Shown: positions 34,819-43,053 of the stretch, piece by piece
Layout: each line of letters begins with the position of its first letter
How positions within the stretch are numbered: position 1 is the first letter of the stretch
Assembly: GCA_003028315.1 (NCBI GenBank)
Contig: CP028150.1
Location: 1,364,001 to 1,428,000, forward strand
DNA: 64,000 bases
From: Neisseria mucosa
Lineage (GTDB): Bacteria; Pseudomonadota; Gammaproteobacteria; Burkholderiales; Neisseriaceae
Direction: 5' to 3'
Translations under genes and position numbers: made by a program
The notes under the pieces: generated by a model
Database searches by the model: none
Seen by the model: only the letters and a program-made list of their open reading frames with translations
Told to the model about the DNA's origin: nothing

Positions 34819-35112
34819 TTATATCTCCTTTTTATGTCAAATTTATGTCAAGGCCCCTTTGTATTCTAAACAAAATGGGGAGTAAATCGAGTATTTTTAA
34901 GATGTTATTAGCTATCAAAGCCATTTGATTTTTCTATCTTTTCCATTAATCGAAATAATATTTATTTATAATATGAAACAGCTACGATAAAGAAGTAGTC
35001 AACCATAATTTTGCCTCGTTTAGGCAAAACTGACATTTCTTTGCCTTACTCCGCTTTATACTGTGCCCGCATTACGGCAAACCCTTTCCACTCAATTACT
35101 GCGAGGCTTGTT

Positions 35113-35511
35113 ATGAAACATTCCGAAGAAAAACAATACACCCAGTCTTCCGATCCGGAAAACTTTATCCCAAAATTCAGAAGGCGTAATTTGGACAAAA
35201 CGGGCTTTCTCAACAAACTCGCCCGTTTTGCAGGCCGGTTGGGCGAGCCCATCGTACGCCAGTTGTATGCACTGTATTATCTTTGGGACTCCCCTCACAC
35301 CCCCAGACGCGCCAAGATGATTATCGTCGGCGCATTGGTTTACTTCCTCAGCCCTATCGACAGCATTCCCGATTTGCTGGGTCCTTTGGGATTCAGCGAC
35401 GACATTGCCGTTATTACTTTGGTGTACAGCCAGATGAAAACTTATCTGACGGAAGACATCAAAGAGCGGGCAAGACTGGCAACCGAGAAGCTGCTGCGTA
35501 AAACATCATAA
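35113..35511 (+). CDS. YkvA/DUF1232 membrane-associated protein
   Basis: 132 residues from ATG 35113; the longer frame from 35011 starts in AT-rich spacer without a ribosome site. The DUF1232 core is visible as YYLWDSPHTPRRAKMIIVGA followed by LVYFLSPIDSIPDLLGPLGF and SDDIAVITLVYSQMK. One or two hydrophobic stretches suggest membrane association. Function unknown in the family. Convergent with the lipoprotein gene downstream across a DUS terminator. Confidence 0.8.
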   Translation: MKHSEEKQYTQSSDPENFIPKFRRRNLDKTGFLNKLARFAGRLGEPIVRQLYALYYLWDSPHTPRRAKMIIVGALVYFLSPIDSIPDLLGPLGFSDDIAVITLVYSQMKTYLTEDIKERARLATEKLLRKTS

Positions 35512-35528
35512 ATATCAGTATCCAAAAC

Positions 35529-35562
35529 AAAAGGTCGTCTGAAAATTTTCAGACGACCTTTT
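35529..35562. terminator. Bidirectional DUS terminator between convergent genes
   Basis: AAAAGGTCGTCTGAAAA and TTTTCAGACGACCTTTT abut with essentially no loop spacer, between the + strand stop at 35511 and the - strand stop at 35579. It can serve both directions. Confidence 0.85.
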
Positions 35563-35578
35563 GTTTGAAATGAGAAAC

Positions 35579-36082
35579 TTATTTCAACGGAGTCATGTTC
35601 ATGACTTCCATCAGGAAGTTGGTAAATGCCAGATTAGAAGGCTTGTTACCCATATTTTTCCAGCGTTGCTGCCATCCGCGCAGGGCGTTTTGGATATACA
35701 GTTTGGATTGTTCGGTATTGATTTCGCCTCGTTGGCTGTCAACGGCAGAACGCAGATAAACCTCATATACGCTGTCATCCACGACATTACGGCCGACAAG
35801 CTGGATACGGAACTTGTTCAGATATTGGGCAGCTTGAACTTTGGTCATTTTTCCTTGGCTGACCTGATAGCTCAAACGCGTCGCCTCATCGCGGATTTTT
35901 GAAACATCACTCCAATGCGAAGAAGCCAAACTGAACGCCGCAGATTTTTCACCCTTAGTCGTTTTAACATTAGGCTTAACATTAGTCGGACGGACAGGCA
36001 CTTCTTGCAAGCTTGGGACATAAATGGTCTCACAACCGGCAAGTGCCGCCAACGCAAATAAGATGGGAATATATTTTTTCAT
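35579..36082 (-). CDS. Putative lipoprotein of unknown function
   Basis: 167 residues from ATG 36082. Signal sequence MKKYIPILFALAALAGCETI with lipobox LAGC (Cys 17), then a basic, mostly helical mature domain (SHWSDVSKIRDEATRLSYQV; RIQLVGRNVVDDSVYEVYLR; NALRGWQQRWKNMGNKPSNL). The frame extension to 36118 is hydrophobic but lacks a ribosome site. I do not recognise a named family. A CREE lies upstream (36203-36309). Confidence 0.75.
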   Translation of the reverse strand: MKKYIPILFALAALAGCETIYVPSLQEVPVRPTNVKPNVKTTKGEKSAAFSLASSHWSDVSKIRDEATRLSYQVSQGKMTKVQAAQYLNKFRIQLVGRNVVDDSVYEVYLRSAVDSQRGEINTEQSKLYIQNALRGWQQRWKNMGNKPSNLAFTNFLMEVMNMTPLK

Positions 36083-36202
36083 GTCTACCATTATAATCAG
36101 GATTATCCAGATAACCAAATTCTATATCAATCTGACTTTTTCTGTTGACTGAATTACAACAACTTTCGCCTTACATTCCAATCTTTACACGATATGGTGG
36201 TT

Positions 36203-36309
36203 TATAGTGGACTAACTTTAAACCAGTACGGCGTTGCCTCGCCTTGCCGTACTATCTGTACTGTCTGCAGCTTCGTCGCCTTGTCCTGATTTAAATTTAA
36301 TCCACTATA
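36203..36309. repeat. Correia element (CREE), intact 107-bp form
   Basis: It begins TATAGTGGACTAACTTTAAA and ends TTTAAATTTAATCCACTATA, with the usual internal segments GTACGGCGTTGCCTCGCC and GCTTCGTCGCCTTGTCCTGA. This is the short, internally deleted class. It lies between the lipoprotein gene (upstream side) and the cysK terminator. Confidence 0.9.
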
Positions 36310-36345
36310 AATCCATTTTTGCGCCACACCATGCCGCAAGACCGC

Positions 36346-36372
36346 AAAAAAGACCGCCGAAGCGGTCTTTTT
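36346..36372 (-). terminator. cysK terminator (not DUS-based)
   Basis: AAAAGACCGC-CGAA-GCGGTCTTTT hairpin, 25 bases past the cysK stop on the minus strand, with A/T tracts on both sides. Confidence 0.8.
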
Positions 36373-36397
36373 CATCACTTATTTTCTCCCAACCCTA

Positions 36398-37330
36398 TTA
36401 TGCCAAATCGGCAAACAGAGGCGTAGAAAGATAGCGTTCGCCATAAGAAGGCAGCAGCACGACAATCAGTTTGCCTTCGTTTTCAGGCTGTTTGGCAAGC
36501 TGCAGCGAGCTCCATACTGCCGCACCGGAAGAAATACCGACCAAAATACCTTCTTTTTCCGCCATCGCGCGGGCGGTTTCAAACGCCGCTTCGTTCGGAA
36601 CTTGGGAAACGCTGTCATATACCTTGGTATTCAACACGGTAGGGATAAAGCCGGCGCCAATACCTTGAATCGGGTGCGGACCTTTTTCGCCACCGCTCAA
36701 CACCGGAGAAGCTTCAGGCTCGACGGCAACGACTTTGACTTCGGGTTTGTATTTTTTCAACACTTCACCCACGCCGGTAACCGTACCGCCCGTACCGACA
36801 CCCGCCACAAAAATATCAACTTTACCGTCAGTATCGCGCCAAATTTCTTCGGCGGTCGTTTCGCGGTGGATTTGCGGGTTCGCCTCGTTATCGAATTGGC
36901 GCGGCATGAAATAAGTATCGGGATGCTCGTCCACCAAGGCTTGTGCTTTTGCAATCGCCCCTGCCATACCTTCGGACGCAGGAGTCAAAATCAATTCCGC
37001 ACCGAACGCACGCAGCAGCATTTTGCGTTCTTTACTCATGCTTTCAGGCATCGTGATTGCCAGCTTGTAGCCGCGCGCCGCGCACACCATTGCCAAACCG
37101 ATACCCGTATTGCCGCTGGTCGCTTCCACAATTACAGTATCCTTACCGATTTTGCCCGCTTTTTCGGCGGCTTCAACCATTGCTTCGGCAATGCGGTCTT
37201 TCACGCTGCTGCCGGGATTGAAAAATTCCAGTTTGACGGCGACTTCGGCTTTCAAACCTTCAGTCAGACGGTTTAATTTGACCAACGGGGTGTTGCCGAT
37301 CAGCTCGGTAATGCTGTTTGCAATCTTCAT
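36398..37330 (-). CDS. cysK: Cysteine synthase (O-acetylserine sulfhydrylase A)
   Basis: 310 residues of PLP fold type II. Starts MKIANSITELIGNTPLVKLN. The PLP Lys is in NPGSSVKDRIAEAMVEAAEK (about 41), the substrate loop is EATSGNTGIGLAMVCAARGY, and the phosphate-binding glycines are in GVGTGGTVTGVGEVL. C-terminal GISSGAAVW present. Makes cysteine from O-acetylserine and sulfide. Closer to CysK than CysM by length and motifs. A DUS at 37375-37386 lies upstream. Confidence 0.95.
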   Translation of the reverse strand: MKIANSITELIGNTPLVKLNRLTEGLKAEVAVKLEFFNPGSSVKDRIAEAMVEAAEKAGKIGKDTVIVEATSGNTGIGLAMVCAARGYKLAITMPESMSKERKMLLRAFGAELILTPASEGMAGAIAKAQALVDEHPDTYFMPRQFDNEANPQIHRETTAEEIWRDTDGKVDIFVAGVGTGGTVTGVGEVLKKYKPEVKVVAVEPEASPVLSGGEKGPHPIQGIGAGFIPTVLNTKVYDSVSQVPNEAAFETARAMAEKEGILVGISSGAAVWSSLQLAKQPENEGKLIVVLLPSYGERYLSTPLFADLA

Positions 37331-37444
37331 TTTCTACTCCAGATTTTGATGTGATATGACCTGTATATTAAAGACAGGTCGTCTGAAAAACCAATATCGA
37401 ATGTTTCTTTATTTATAACTTTTGGTTGTTTGGCTTGATGCGTC

Positions 37445-38053
37445 CTAATGAAGTCCGATTTCTCCGACTATCGCCCCCGTGACTAAAGTCTGCATGACCA
37501 AAGCCATCAGCCAGCCCAGTCTGAGTTGCGCTTTACTGAACACCGCCGGCGACTGCTTGGCAATACTTCTGCGGTGCAGATAAAAAACCGCCATCATGAC
37601 AAACTGCAAAACAAACCAATAAACAGGCTTGAGCGCGTACAGTTTCAACAAAGCCGGAAACGTAAAAGCCAAAGAACGGCCCGGCATCAGAAAATACAAT
37701 ATCGCGGCAATCGACACAAAAGCCAAAGTCATCAATACATTGCTGACGGCAAACACGCTCAAAAACGGATGCTGCAAATCCGCCTGCCAAAAACCAGTAT
37801 CCGCCTGCTTTTTCCAATGAAAAGCAAAGAAAAACACACTGGCAAAAGTCAGATAAAAATGCGGGACAAACAACGGACCGACATGGGTAATCCCCCACAT
37901 TCCCGGCAAAAGCTGCGATCCCAAAGTCGACACGCCCAGCCACAAAACAACCGAAGCCCAAAACCACTGGAACATTTCAGCGCGGAAAATCAATCCAAAA
38001 AACACCAGCCCATAAGCAACAACGGCGAGAAAATCCAAATTCGTCCAAATCAT
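37445..38053 (-). CDS. Predicted multi-pass membrane protein coupled to dapF
   Basis: 202 residues with about five or six hydrophobic helices (FLAVVAYGLVFFGLIFRAEM; VPHFYLTFASVFFFAFHWKK; LMTLAFVSIAAILYFLMPGR; YWFVLQFVMMAVFYLHRRSI). Its ATG overlaps the TGA of dapF as ATGA, so the two are translationally coupled. No recognised family and no link to lysine synthesis visible in the sequence. Confidence 0.75.
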   Translation of the reverse strand: MIWTNLDFLAVVAYGLVFFGLIFRAEMFQWFWASVVLWLGVSTLGSQLLPGMWGITHVGPLFVPHFYLTFASVFFFAFHWKKQADTGFWQADLQHPFLSVFAVSNVLMTLAFVSIAAILYFLMPGRSLAFTFPALLKLYALKPVYWFVLQFVMMAVFYLHRRSIAKQSPAVFSKAQLRLGWLMALVMQTLVTGAIVGEIGLH

Positions 38054-38901
38054 GAATACTGCAACTCGCCTTCAAAAACCGTTTGAACAGGCCCGGTCAT
38101 CAAAACGTCCTCACCATGCGACCAAGTAATAAACAAATCCCCGCCCGGCAGCGAAACCTTCACAGGCACGCCTTCCGCCAACAGCCCCAACCGGACGCCC
38201 GCAACCACAGCCGCACAAGCCCCCGTACCGCAAGCCTGCGTTTCACCCACACCGCGCTCAAATACGCGCAGGCGGATAGATTCCCTATCGACAATCTGCA
38301 TAAAGCCGACGTTGACACGTTCCGGAAACTGTTCGTGCGACTCAATGGCTTCTCCCCAATGAGCCACGGGCGCAGTCTGAACATCCTCCACCACAATCAC
38401 AGCATGAGGATTGCCCATATTCACACAACTGACCTGCACCGTTTCCAAACCGACCATCACCATATGCGTCAAAGCATCATCTGCTTCGTCAGGAACCGGT
38501 ACAAACGGAATTTCAGACGACGTAAAGCGCGGTTTGCCCATATTCACGGTCACCAAACCATTATCCAACAGCTTGGGAATAATCACGCCCTTAGCCGTTT
38601 CCACCAAAATTTCCTTTTTATCGGTCAAACCTTTATCCGCCACAAATCGGGCAAAACAGCGCGCGCCGTTGCCACACTGCTCCACCTCGCTGCCGTCCGC
38701 ATTGAATATACGATAACGGAAATCCACCGCATCGGAAGAAGGCTTTTCCACCAACAGCAACTGATCGAAGCCCACCCCTCTAAAACGGTCGGACCATTCG
38801 GCAAGCGGCGCAGTCAGCGGATCAAAATCCTGCCCGATACCGTTTACCACCATAAAATCATTGCCCAAACCGTGCATTTTGGTAAATTTCAAAGTTTTCA
38901 T
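38050..38901 (-). CDS. dapF: Diaminopimelate epimerase
   Basis: 283 residues from ATG 38901 (MKTLKFTKMHGLGNDFMVVN). The two catalytic cysteines are in QCGNGARCFARFV (about residue 80) and ETQACGTGACAAVVAG (about 223). PLP-independent conversion of LL-DAP to meso-DAP for lysine and peptidoglycan. The upstream extension to 38958 has no ribosome site. A DUS at 38995-39006 lies on the upstream side. Confidence 0.95.
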   Translation of the reverse strand: MKTLKFTKMHGLGNDFMVVNGIGQDFDPLTAPLAEWSDRFRGVGFDQLLLVEKPSSDAVDFRYRIFNADGSEVEQCGNGARCFARFVADKGLTDKKEILVETAKGVIIPKLLDNGLVTVNMGKPRFTSSEIPFVPVPDEADDALTHMVMVGLETVQVSCVNMGNPHAVIVVEDVQTAPVAHWGEAIESHEQFPERVNVGFMQIVDRESIRLRVFERGVGETQACGTGACAAVVAGVRLGLLAEGVPVKVSLPGGDLFITWSHGEDVLMTGPVQTVFEGELQYS

Positions 38902-39023
38902 CAGTTTTCCTGTTTGTAATCGAATTGAGATGTTTTTTAGATATTGGCAACTAGGCATGGATACTCAGGCAGAGATTTGCCGCATCATCTTTTTTCAGAC
39001 GACCTTTAACCTTGCCCCAATGA

Positions 39024-39686
39024 TTATGATGTCAAAATATCGGCTGCCGCTGTAATTCTTCGGTCGTATTCCTCGCGGTGTTCCGGCAAGAGGTAGGGAC
39101 GCAGGAGGCTTAAGGTACGGCGGATGCCGCGTGCTTTGGAGTCTTCGGTCAACTTGGTTCGCCCGCGTAGGGAGCTGTCGAAGTCGAACCAGTATTTCGT
39201 GACCATCCACATATTGACGGCGAGGTCGTTCATGGCGGTTTGGTCGGCTTGGATGATGTTCAGGCCGTTGAGCTGGGTGAGCAGGTTGACCAAGAGCGGA
39301 GAGACTTTGGCTTGGGTGAAGGTGTTGTGCTCGCCCAAAAGTTCGGCACTGCGCGCAAGCAGGGTGTTCACGTCGCTGAAGAGGAAGCGGTATTCCCACA
39401 TAACGTCGTAAATGCCCGCCATATAGTTGATGGAGTCTTCCACATCGGACGGCAACACGGCTTCATTCAGGTATGCCAGCAGGGCTTCGCTGTAACGTTT
39501 GAACAGTTGGACGATGATTTCGTCTTTGTTGCGGAAGTGGTAATAAAGATTGCCCGGACTGATGCCCAAATGCGCCGCGATATGGTTGGTACTGATGTTG
39601 CGCTCGCCTTCCTCGTTGAAGAGCGCAAGGCTGGCGTCGATGATGCGGGTGTAAGTATTGGTTTTTGCAATGCGGGTCACGGGCAT
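39024..39686 (-). CDS. TetR/AcrR-family transcriptional regulator
   Basis: 220 residues from ATG 39686, preceded by AAGGAG. N-terminal TetR HTH domain: TRIIDASLALFNEEGERNIS followed by TNHIAAHLGISPGNLYYHFRNKDE. The C-terminal ligand-binding part contains NYMAGIYDVMWEYRFLFSDV. murB ends 12 bases upstream on the same strand, so the two may be co-transcribed; the MATE efflux gene lies beyond murB and could be a target, which is inference. Confidence 0.88.
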   Translation of the reverse strand: MPVTRIAKTNTYTRIIDASLALFNEEGERNISTNHIAAHLGISPGNLYYHFRNKDEIIVQLFKRYSEALLAYLNEAVLPSDVEDSINYMAGIYDVMWEYRFLFSDVNTLLARSAELLGEHNTFTQAKVSPLLVNLLTQLNGLNIIQADQTAMNDLAVNMWMVTKYWFDFDSSLRGRTKLTEDSKARGIRRTLSLLRPYLLPEHREEYDRRITAAADILTS

Positions 39687-39697
39687 ACTCCTTGGAT

Positions 39698-40738
39698 TTA
39701 CAGGCTGTACGAAGCGGGCAGCCAATTGGGTTCAGCGTGTAATTCTACCTGAAATCGAGTAAATACTGTATCGCAGACATGTTGCGCCAATTTCCGAACG
39801 TCGTCTGAAGAGGCATTGTTTTTGTTCACCAAAACCAAAGCCTGCCTGTCGTGTACCGCCGCGCCGCCGATTTGGAAGCCTTTCAGACGACATTGGTCGA
39901 TCAGCCAGCCTGCCGCAAGCTTGACCGAACCATCGGGCTGCGGATAGCGCGGCATATTGGGATGCTGCTGCAACAAGGCGGCGGCTTTTTCCGCGCTGAC
40001 GACGGGGTTTTTAAAGAAACTGCCGACATTACCAAGTACGTTAGGATTAGGAAGTTTACTGTTGCGGATTGCACACACTGCATCGGAAACGTCTTTCGCC
40101 GTCGGCGCCCTGTCCGCGCTCAGTTCGGCAACGGCGGCTGCCAAATCGCCGTAACCCAAATTCGGCTCGAAACGCTCTTTCAGGGCGAATACGACCGAAA
40201 CAATCACATAACGCCCTTTGCCTTCCTGCTTGAACAGGCTTTCGCGGTAGGCGAAGCGGCAGTCGGCATTGGAAAGCTCGACAAAGGTTTCCGTATCCAA
40301 ATCGAAGCAGCGCACGCTGTGAATCACGTCTTTCGCCTCCACGCCGTATGCGCCGATGTTCTGCACGGGCGACGCGCCGACCGTACCCGGAATCAGGCTC
40401 AGGTTTTCCAGGCCGTTCAAGCCCAGCGCGACGGTGTGCAGGACAAAATCGTGCCAGATTTCGCCTGCCTGCGCTTCGATGTAAACGAGGCCGTCTGAAC
40501 GCGCAATTTCGCGTATGCCTTTGTTTTCCATATGGACGACCAATCCGGCGTAATCCTGCATCAAGAGGATGTTGCTGCCGCCGCCGAGCCATAAAACGGT
40601 ATCGCGGTCGAACTCGGGCAGTCGGACGATGTCGCGCAACTCGTCGGCGTGTTCAAGCGCGATAAAGGCTTGGGCTTGGGCGCGAAGGCCGAAGGTATTG
40701 TAGGGGGTGAGGTCGGTTTGGTATTGGATGGGTTGCAT
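39698..40738 (-). CDS. murB: UDP-N-acetylenolpyruvoylglucosamine reductase
   Basis: 346 residues, type I MurB (E. coli length). Starts MQPIQYQTDLTPYNTFGLRA. FAD contacts in LWLGGGSNILL and SLIPGTVGASPVQNIGAYGV; the C-terminal substrate domain has GNVGSFFKNPVVS (catalytic Ser) and AAGWLIDQCRLKGFQIGGAAVHDRQALVLVN (Glu replaced by Gln-containing loop is usual in part of the family). NADPH-dependent step of peptidoglycan precursor synthesis. It contains one AG-dialect DUS (AGGCCGTCTGAA at 40488-40499). Confidence 0.95.
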   Translation of the reverse strand: MQPIQYQTDLTPYNTFGLRAQAQAFIALEHADELRDIVRLPEFDRDTVLWLGGGSNILLMQDYAGLVVHMENKGIREIARSDGLVYIEAQAGEIWHDFVLHTVALGLNGLENLSLIPGTVGASPVQNIGAYGVEAKDVIHSVRCFDLDTETFVELSNADCRFAYRESLFKQEGKGRYVIVSVVFALKERFEPNLGYGDLAAAVAELSADRAPTAKDVSDAVCAIRNSKLPNPNVLGNVGSFFKNPVVSAEKAAALLQQHPNMPRYPQPDGSVKLAAGWLIDQCRLKGFQIGGAAVHDRQALVLVNKNNASSDDVRKLAQHVCDTVFTRFQVELHAEPNWLPASYSL

Positions 40739-40814
40739 GGGTTTAAACTTTAAAATGGGTATTGTCAGTGGCGGGCTTCAGCCCATTGTTTCGATATTTT
40801 AATCGGCGGAGTTT

Positions 40815-42194
40815 TCAGACGACCTTATGCGATCTGACCATCTCCCTGCTGCACAATTCCAAGCACCACACCAAGGCGACGGCGGCGATAGTGAGCGAGG
40901 CGATCAATGCCGTCCAGAAGCCGTAAATGCCCATATCGAAACGGTAGGCGAGCAGGTAGCCCGGCAGCAGGCCGCAGCCCCAGAAGGCGGCGGCGTGGAT
41001 GAACATCGGCACCTTGGTGACTTTGTAGCCGCGCAGGGCGTAGGATGCGATGCATTGGGTGAAATCTGCCGGTTGGAACAAGCCGGCGAACAGCAGGACG
41101 GTGGCAGCGATACTTAAAACCGCCGGATCATTGTTGTACATGCTTGCCAGCGGGGAACGGAATAATACTAAGGAAAGCACGGTAATCACGGCGAGCGCCC
41201 AGCCCGACACCAGCGATACGCCCGAAATATAACGCGCCCGCGAAAATTCGCGCCGTCCTAATGAAAAGCCGATGCGTACCGTCCCTGCCGAACCGACGCT
41301 TTGCGGAATCATATAGAGAATCCCCGACAAACTGATGCCGACCTGCTGCGCCGCTACATAATCCTCGCCGAAAGGCGCAATCAAAAACACGATAAACGAA
41401 AACGCGCTGGCTTCCAAAAAATAAGACAGTCCGATGGGTGCGCCGATTTTCCAAATTTGTTTGAACACCATCAAATCCGGTTTGCCGAATTTCGCCGTCA
41501 GTCCGAACGGGCGGAAGAATTTTTCCTTGGCGATATAAATCCACAACGCCAGCGCGCTGAACCAAAACACCGCCATCGTCGCCAGTCCGCAGCCTGCGCC
41601 GCCCAAAGCGGGCATGCCGAATTTGCCGTAAACAAAAATATAGTTCAGCGGCACGTTCAACACAAACGCCGCGAAGCTGACCAACATAATCAGGCGCGGG
41701 CGGTTCAGGCTGGAAGCGTAGGCGTGCAGGGCGCGGTGCACCATTGCCGCCGGCATCGCCAGGCTGGTGAACAACATATACTGCGCCATCGTGCCTTCCA
41801 CATAATCGCTCAAGGTCAGCCAGTTGCGGAACGGCGTAATCGCCGTCCACATCAATACCATGCCGAAAATCCCCAAAAACAGCCCGAACCAAATCCCCTG
41901 CCGCCCCGTTTCGCCCACTTCACCGGTTTTACCCGCGCCGTAAAGCTGGGCAATCATCGGGTTCAGCGCCGCCATAATGCCCATAAAGGTAATATAAACC
42001 GTGGCAAACGCGCTGCTGCCCAAAGCCACCGCCGCCAAGTCCTCCTTACCCGCACCGCCCGCCATCACGGTATCGACGAAACCGATACCCACCTGTGCGA
42101 CTTGCGCCAACAGCATGGGCAGGGCAAGGGCGGTCAGCAGGCGGACTTCTTTCAGGAAGACGGAAAAGGAAAAGCGGTTGAGGTCGAGTAGCAT
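40815..42194 (-). CDS. norM: MATE-family multidrug efflux protein (NorM)
   Basis: 459 residues with 12 predicted membrane helices in two homologous halves. The N-half begins EVRLLTALALPMLLAQVAQV followed by GIGFVDTVMAGGAGKEDLAA (the MATE start motif); the second half begins near FKQIWKIGAPIGLSYFLEAS. Exports cationic drugs and dyes with Na+ or H+. In N. gonorrhoeae and N. meningitidis NorM is characterised as an efflux pump. A DUS lies just beyond the stop at 40813-40825. Confidence 0.93.
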   Translation of the reverse strand: MLLDLNRFSFSVFLKEVRLLTALALPMLLAQVAQVGIGFVDTVMAGGAGKEDLAAVALGSSAFATVYITFMGIMAALNPMIAQLYGAGKTGEVGETGRQGIWFGLFLGIFGMVLMWTAITPFRNWLTLSDYVEGTMAQYMLFTSLAMPAAMVHRALHAYASSLNRPRLIMLVSFAAFVLNVPLNYIFVYGKFGMPALGGAGCGLATMAVFWFSALALWIYIAKEKFFRPFGLTAKFGKPDLMVFKQIWKIGAPIGLSYFLEASAFSFIVFLIAPFGEDYVAAQQVGISLSGILYMIPQSVGSAGTVRIGFSLGRREFSRARYISGVSLVSGWALAVITVLSLVLFRSPLASMYNNDPAVLSIAATVLLFAGLFQPADFTQCIASYALRGYKVTKVPMFIHAAAFWGCGLLPGYLLAYRFDMGIYGFWTALIASLTIAAVALVWCLELCSREMVRSHKVV

Positions 42195-42234
42195 AAGTGT
42201 TTGTAGGACTTTAAAAAAGCGGAAATAAAGAAAC

Positions 42235-42262
42235 AGGTCGTCTGAAAAAAGACGGCCTGTTC
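42235..42262 (-). terminator. Degenerate DUS hairpin upstream of norM
   Basis: ACAGGTCGTCT and AGACGGCCTGT pair, with one T-G wobble, around a short A-rich loop. One arm is the usual AGGTCGTCTGAA; the other carries the GGCCGTCT dialect core. It lies between glnB and norM and could end glnB transcription. Confidence 0.5.
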
Positions 42263-42365
42263 CGTATGAGATTTGAAAACGGAATTATATTGGAAACAAC
42301 GATTGATGGACAGCCAGAAAGTCTTTCAGACGACCTTAAACACCCCCAATGTCGTCTAAAAACCG

Positions 42366-42704
42366 TCAAATCGCCGCTTCGGAGCGTTCGCCCGTACGGA
42401 TGCGGATAGCTTCTTCCACAGGCAGCACAAAGATTTTGCCGTCGCCGATTTTGCCGGAACGGGCGTTTTCGATAATAACGTCAATCACTCGTTCGACATC
42501 TTCATCGGCAATAATCAATTCGACTTTGACTTTGGGCAGAAAATCGACGGCGTATTCCGCGCCGCGGTAGATTTCTGTATGCCCTTTCTGACGGCCGAAC
42601 CCTTTGACTTCGCTGACGGTCATGCCGGTGATGCCGATTTCGGTAAGGGCTTCGCGCACATCGTCGAGTTTGAAAGGTTTAATGATGGCTTCGATTTTTT
42701 TCAT
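42366..42704 (-). CDS. glnB: Nitrogen regulatory protein PII
   Basis: 112 residues from ATG 42704; the much longer open frame to 43466 is not coding. Starts MKKIEAIIKPFKLDDVREAL (GlnB rather than GlnK style). The T-loop GFGRQKGHTEIYRGAEYAVD contains the uridylylated Tyr, and the C-terminus has IGDGKIFVLPVEEAIRIRTG. Signals nitrogen/carbon status through 2-oxoglutarate and ATP. No amtB is adjacent. Confidence 0.95.
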   Translation of the reverse strand: MKKIEAIIKPFKLDDVREALTEIGITGMTVSEVKGFGRQKGHTEIYRGAEYAVDFLPKVKVELIIADEDVERVIDVIIENARSGKIGDGKIFVLPVEEAIRIRTGERSEAAI

Positions 42705-42754
42705 GGCACACTCCGATTGGAATAAGAATAAACGGCAAATATAACAGAAGCAGC

Positions 42755-42782
42755 AGTGAAACGATAAGCGATACGTTTCACT
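42755..42782. promoter_or_regulatory. Near-perfect palindrome upstream of glnB
   Basis: AGTGAAACGAT-AAGCG-ATACGTTTCACT: 9-10 base arms around a short centre, 51 bases upstream of the glnB start. It could be an operator or a structured leader; no matching regulator is known to me. Confidence 0.35.
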
Positions 42783-43053
42783 CAGCGATGCGGGCATGGC
42801 GGTATTTGACATAAAGACATAAGGAAACAGTTGCTTCCTTCTACTTCCTGCAATTTTCCACATACCCGACTTTCGACGAAAATCAGAAAAACAGATAAAG
42901 CCCTTATTCCTTAATATTTTCAGACGACACGCACATTCCCCCCGGCCGCAGGTCGTCTGAAAAATTGTCAACATTTTCACCCAAATTACCAAGCAACCCA
43001 GACCCATTCGGCGTATAATACAGCCTTTCCCAACCGCATTTGAGAGCTGAATC
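42783..43053. other. Divergent spacer between glnB and purL
   Basis: Contains two DUS-type sequences facing each other (42918-42928, ending GACGAC with altered last bases, and 42950-42961) and the purL promoter region. No further gene is seen. Confidence 0.4.
43014..43019 (+). promoter_or_regulatory. Probable -10 box of purL
   Basis: A perfect TATAAT, 35 bases before the purL ATG. No convincing -35 hexamer. Confidence 0.45.
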
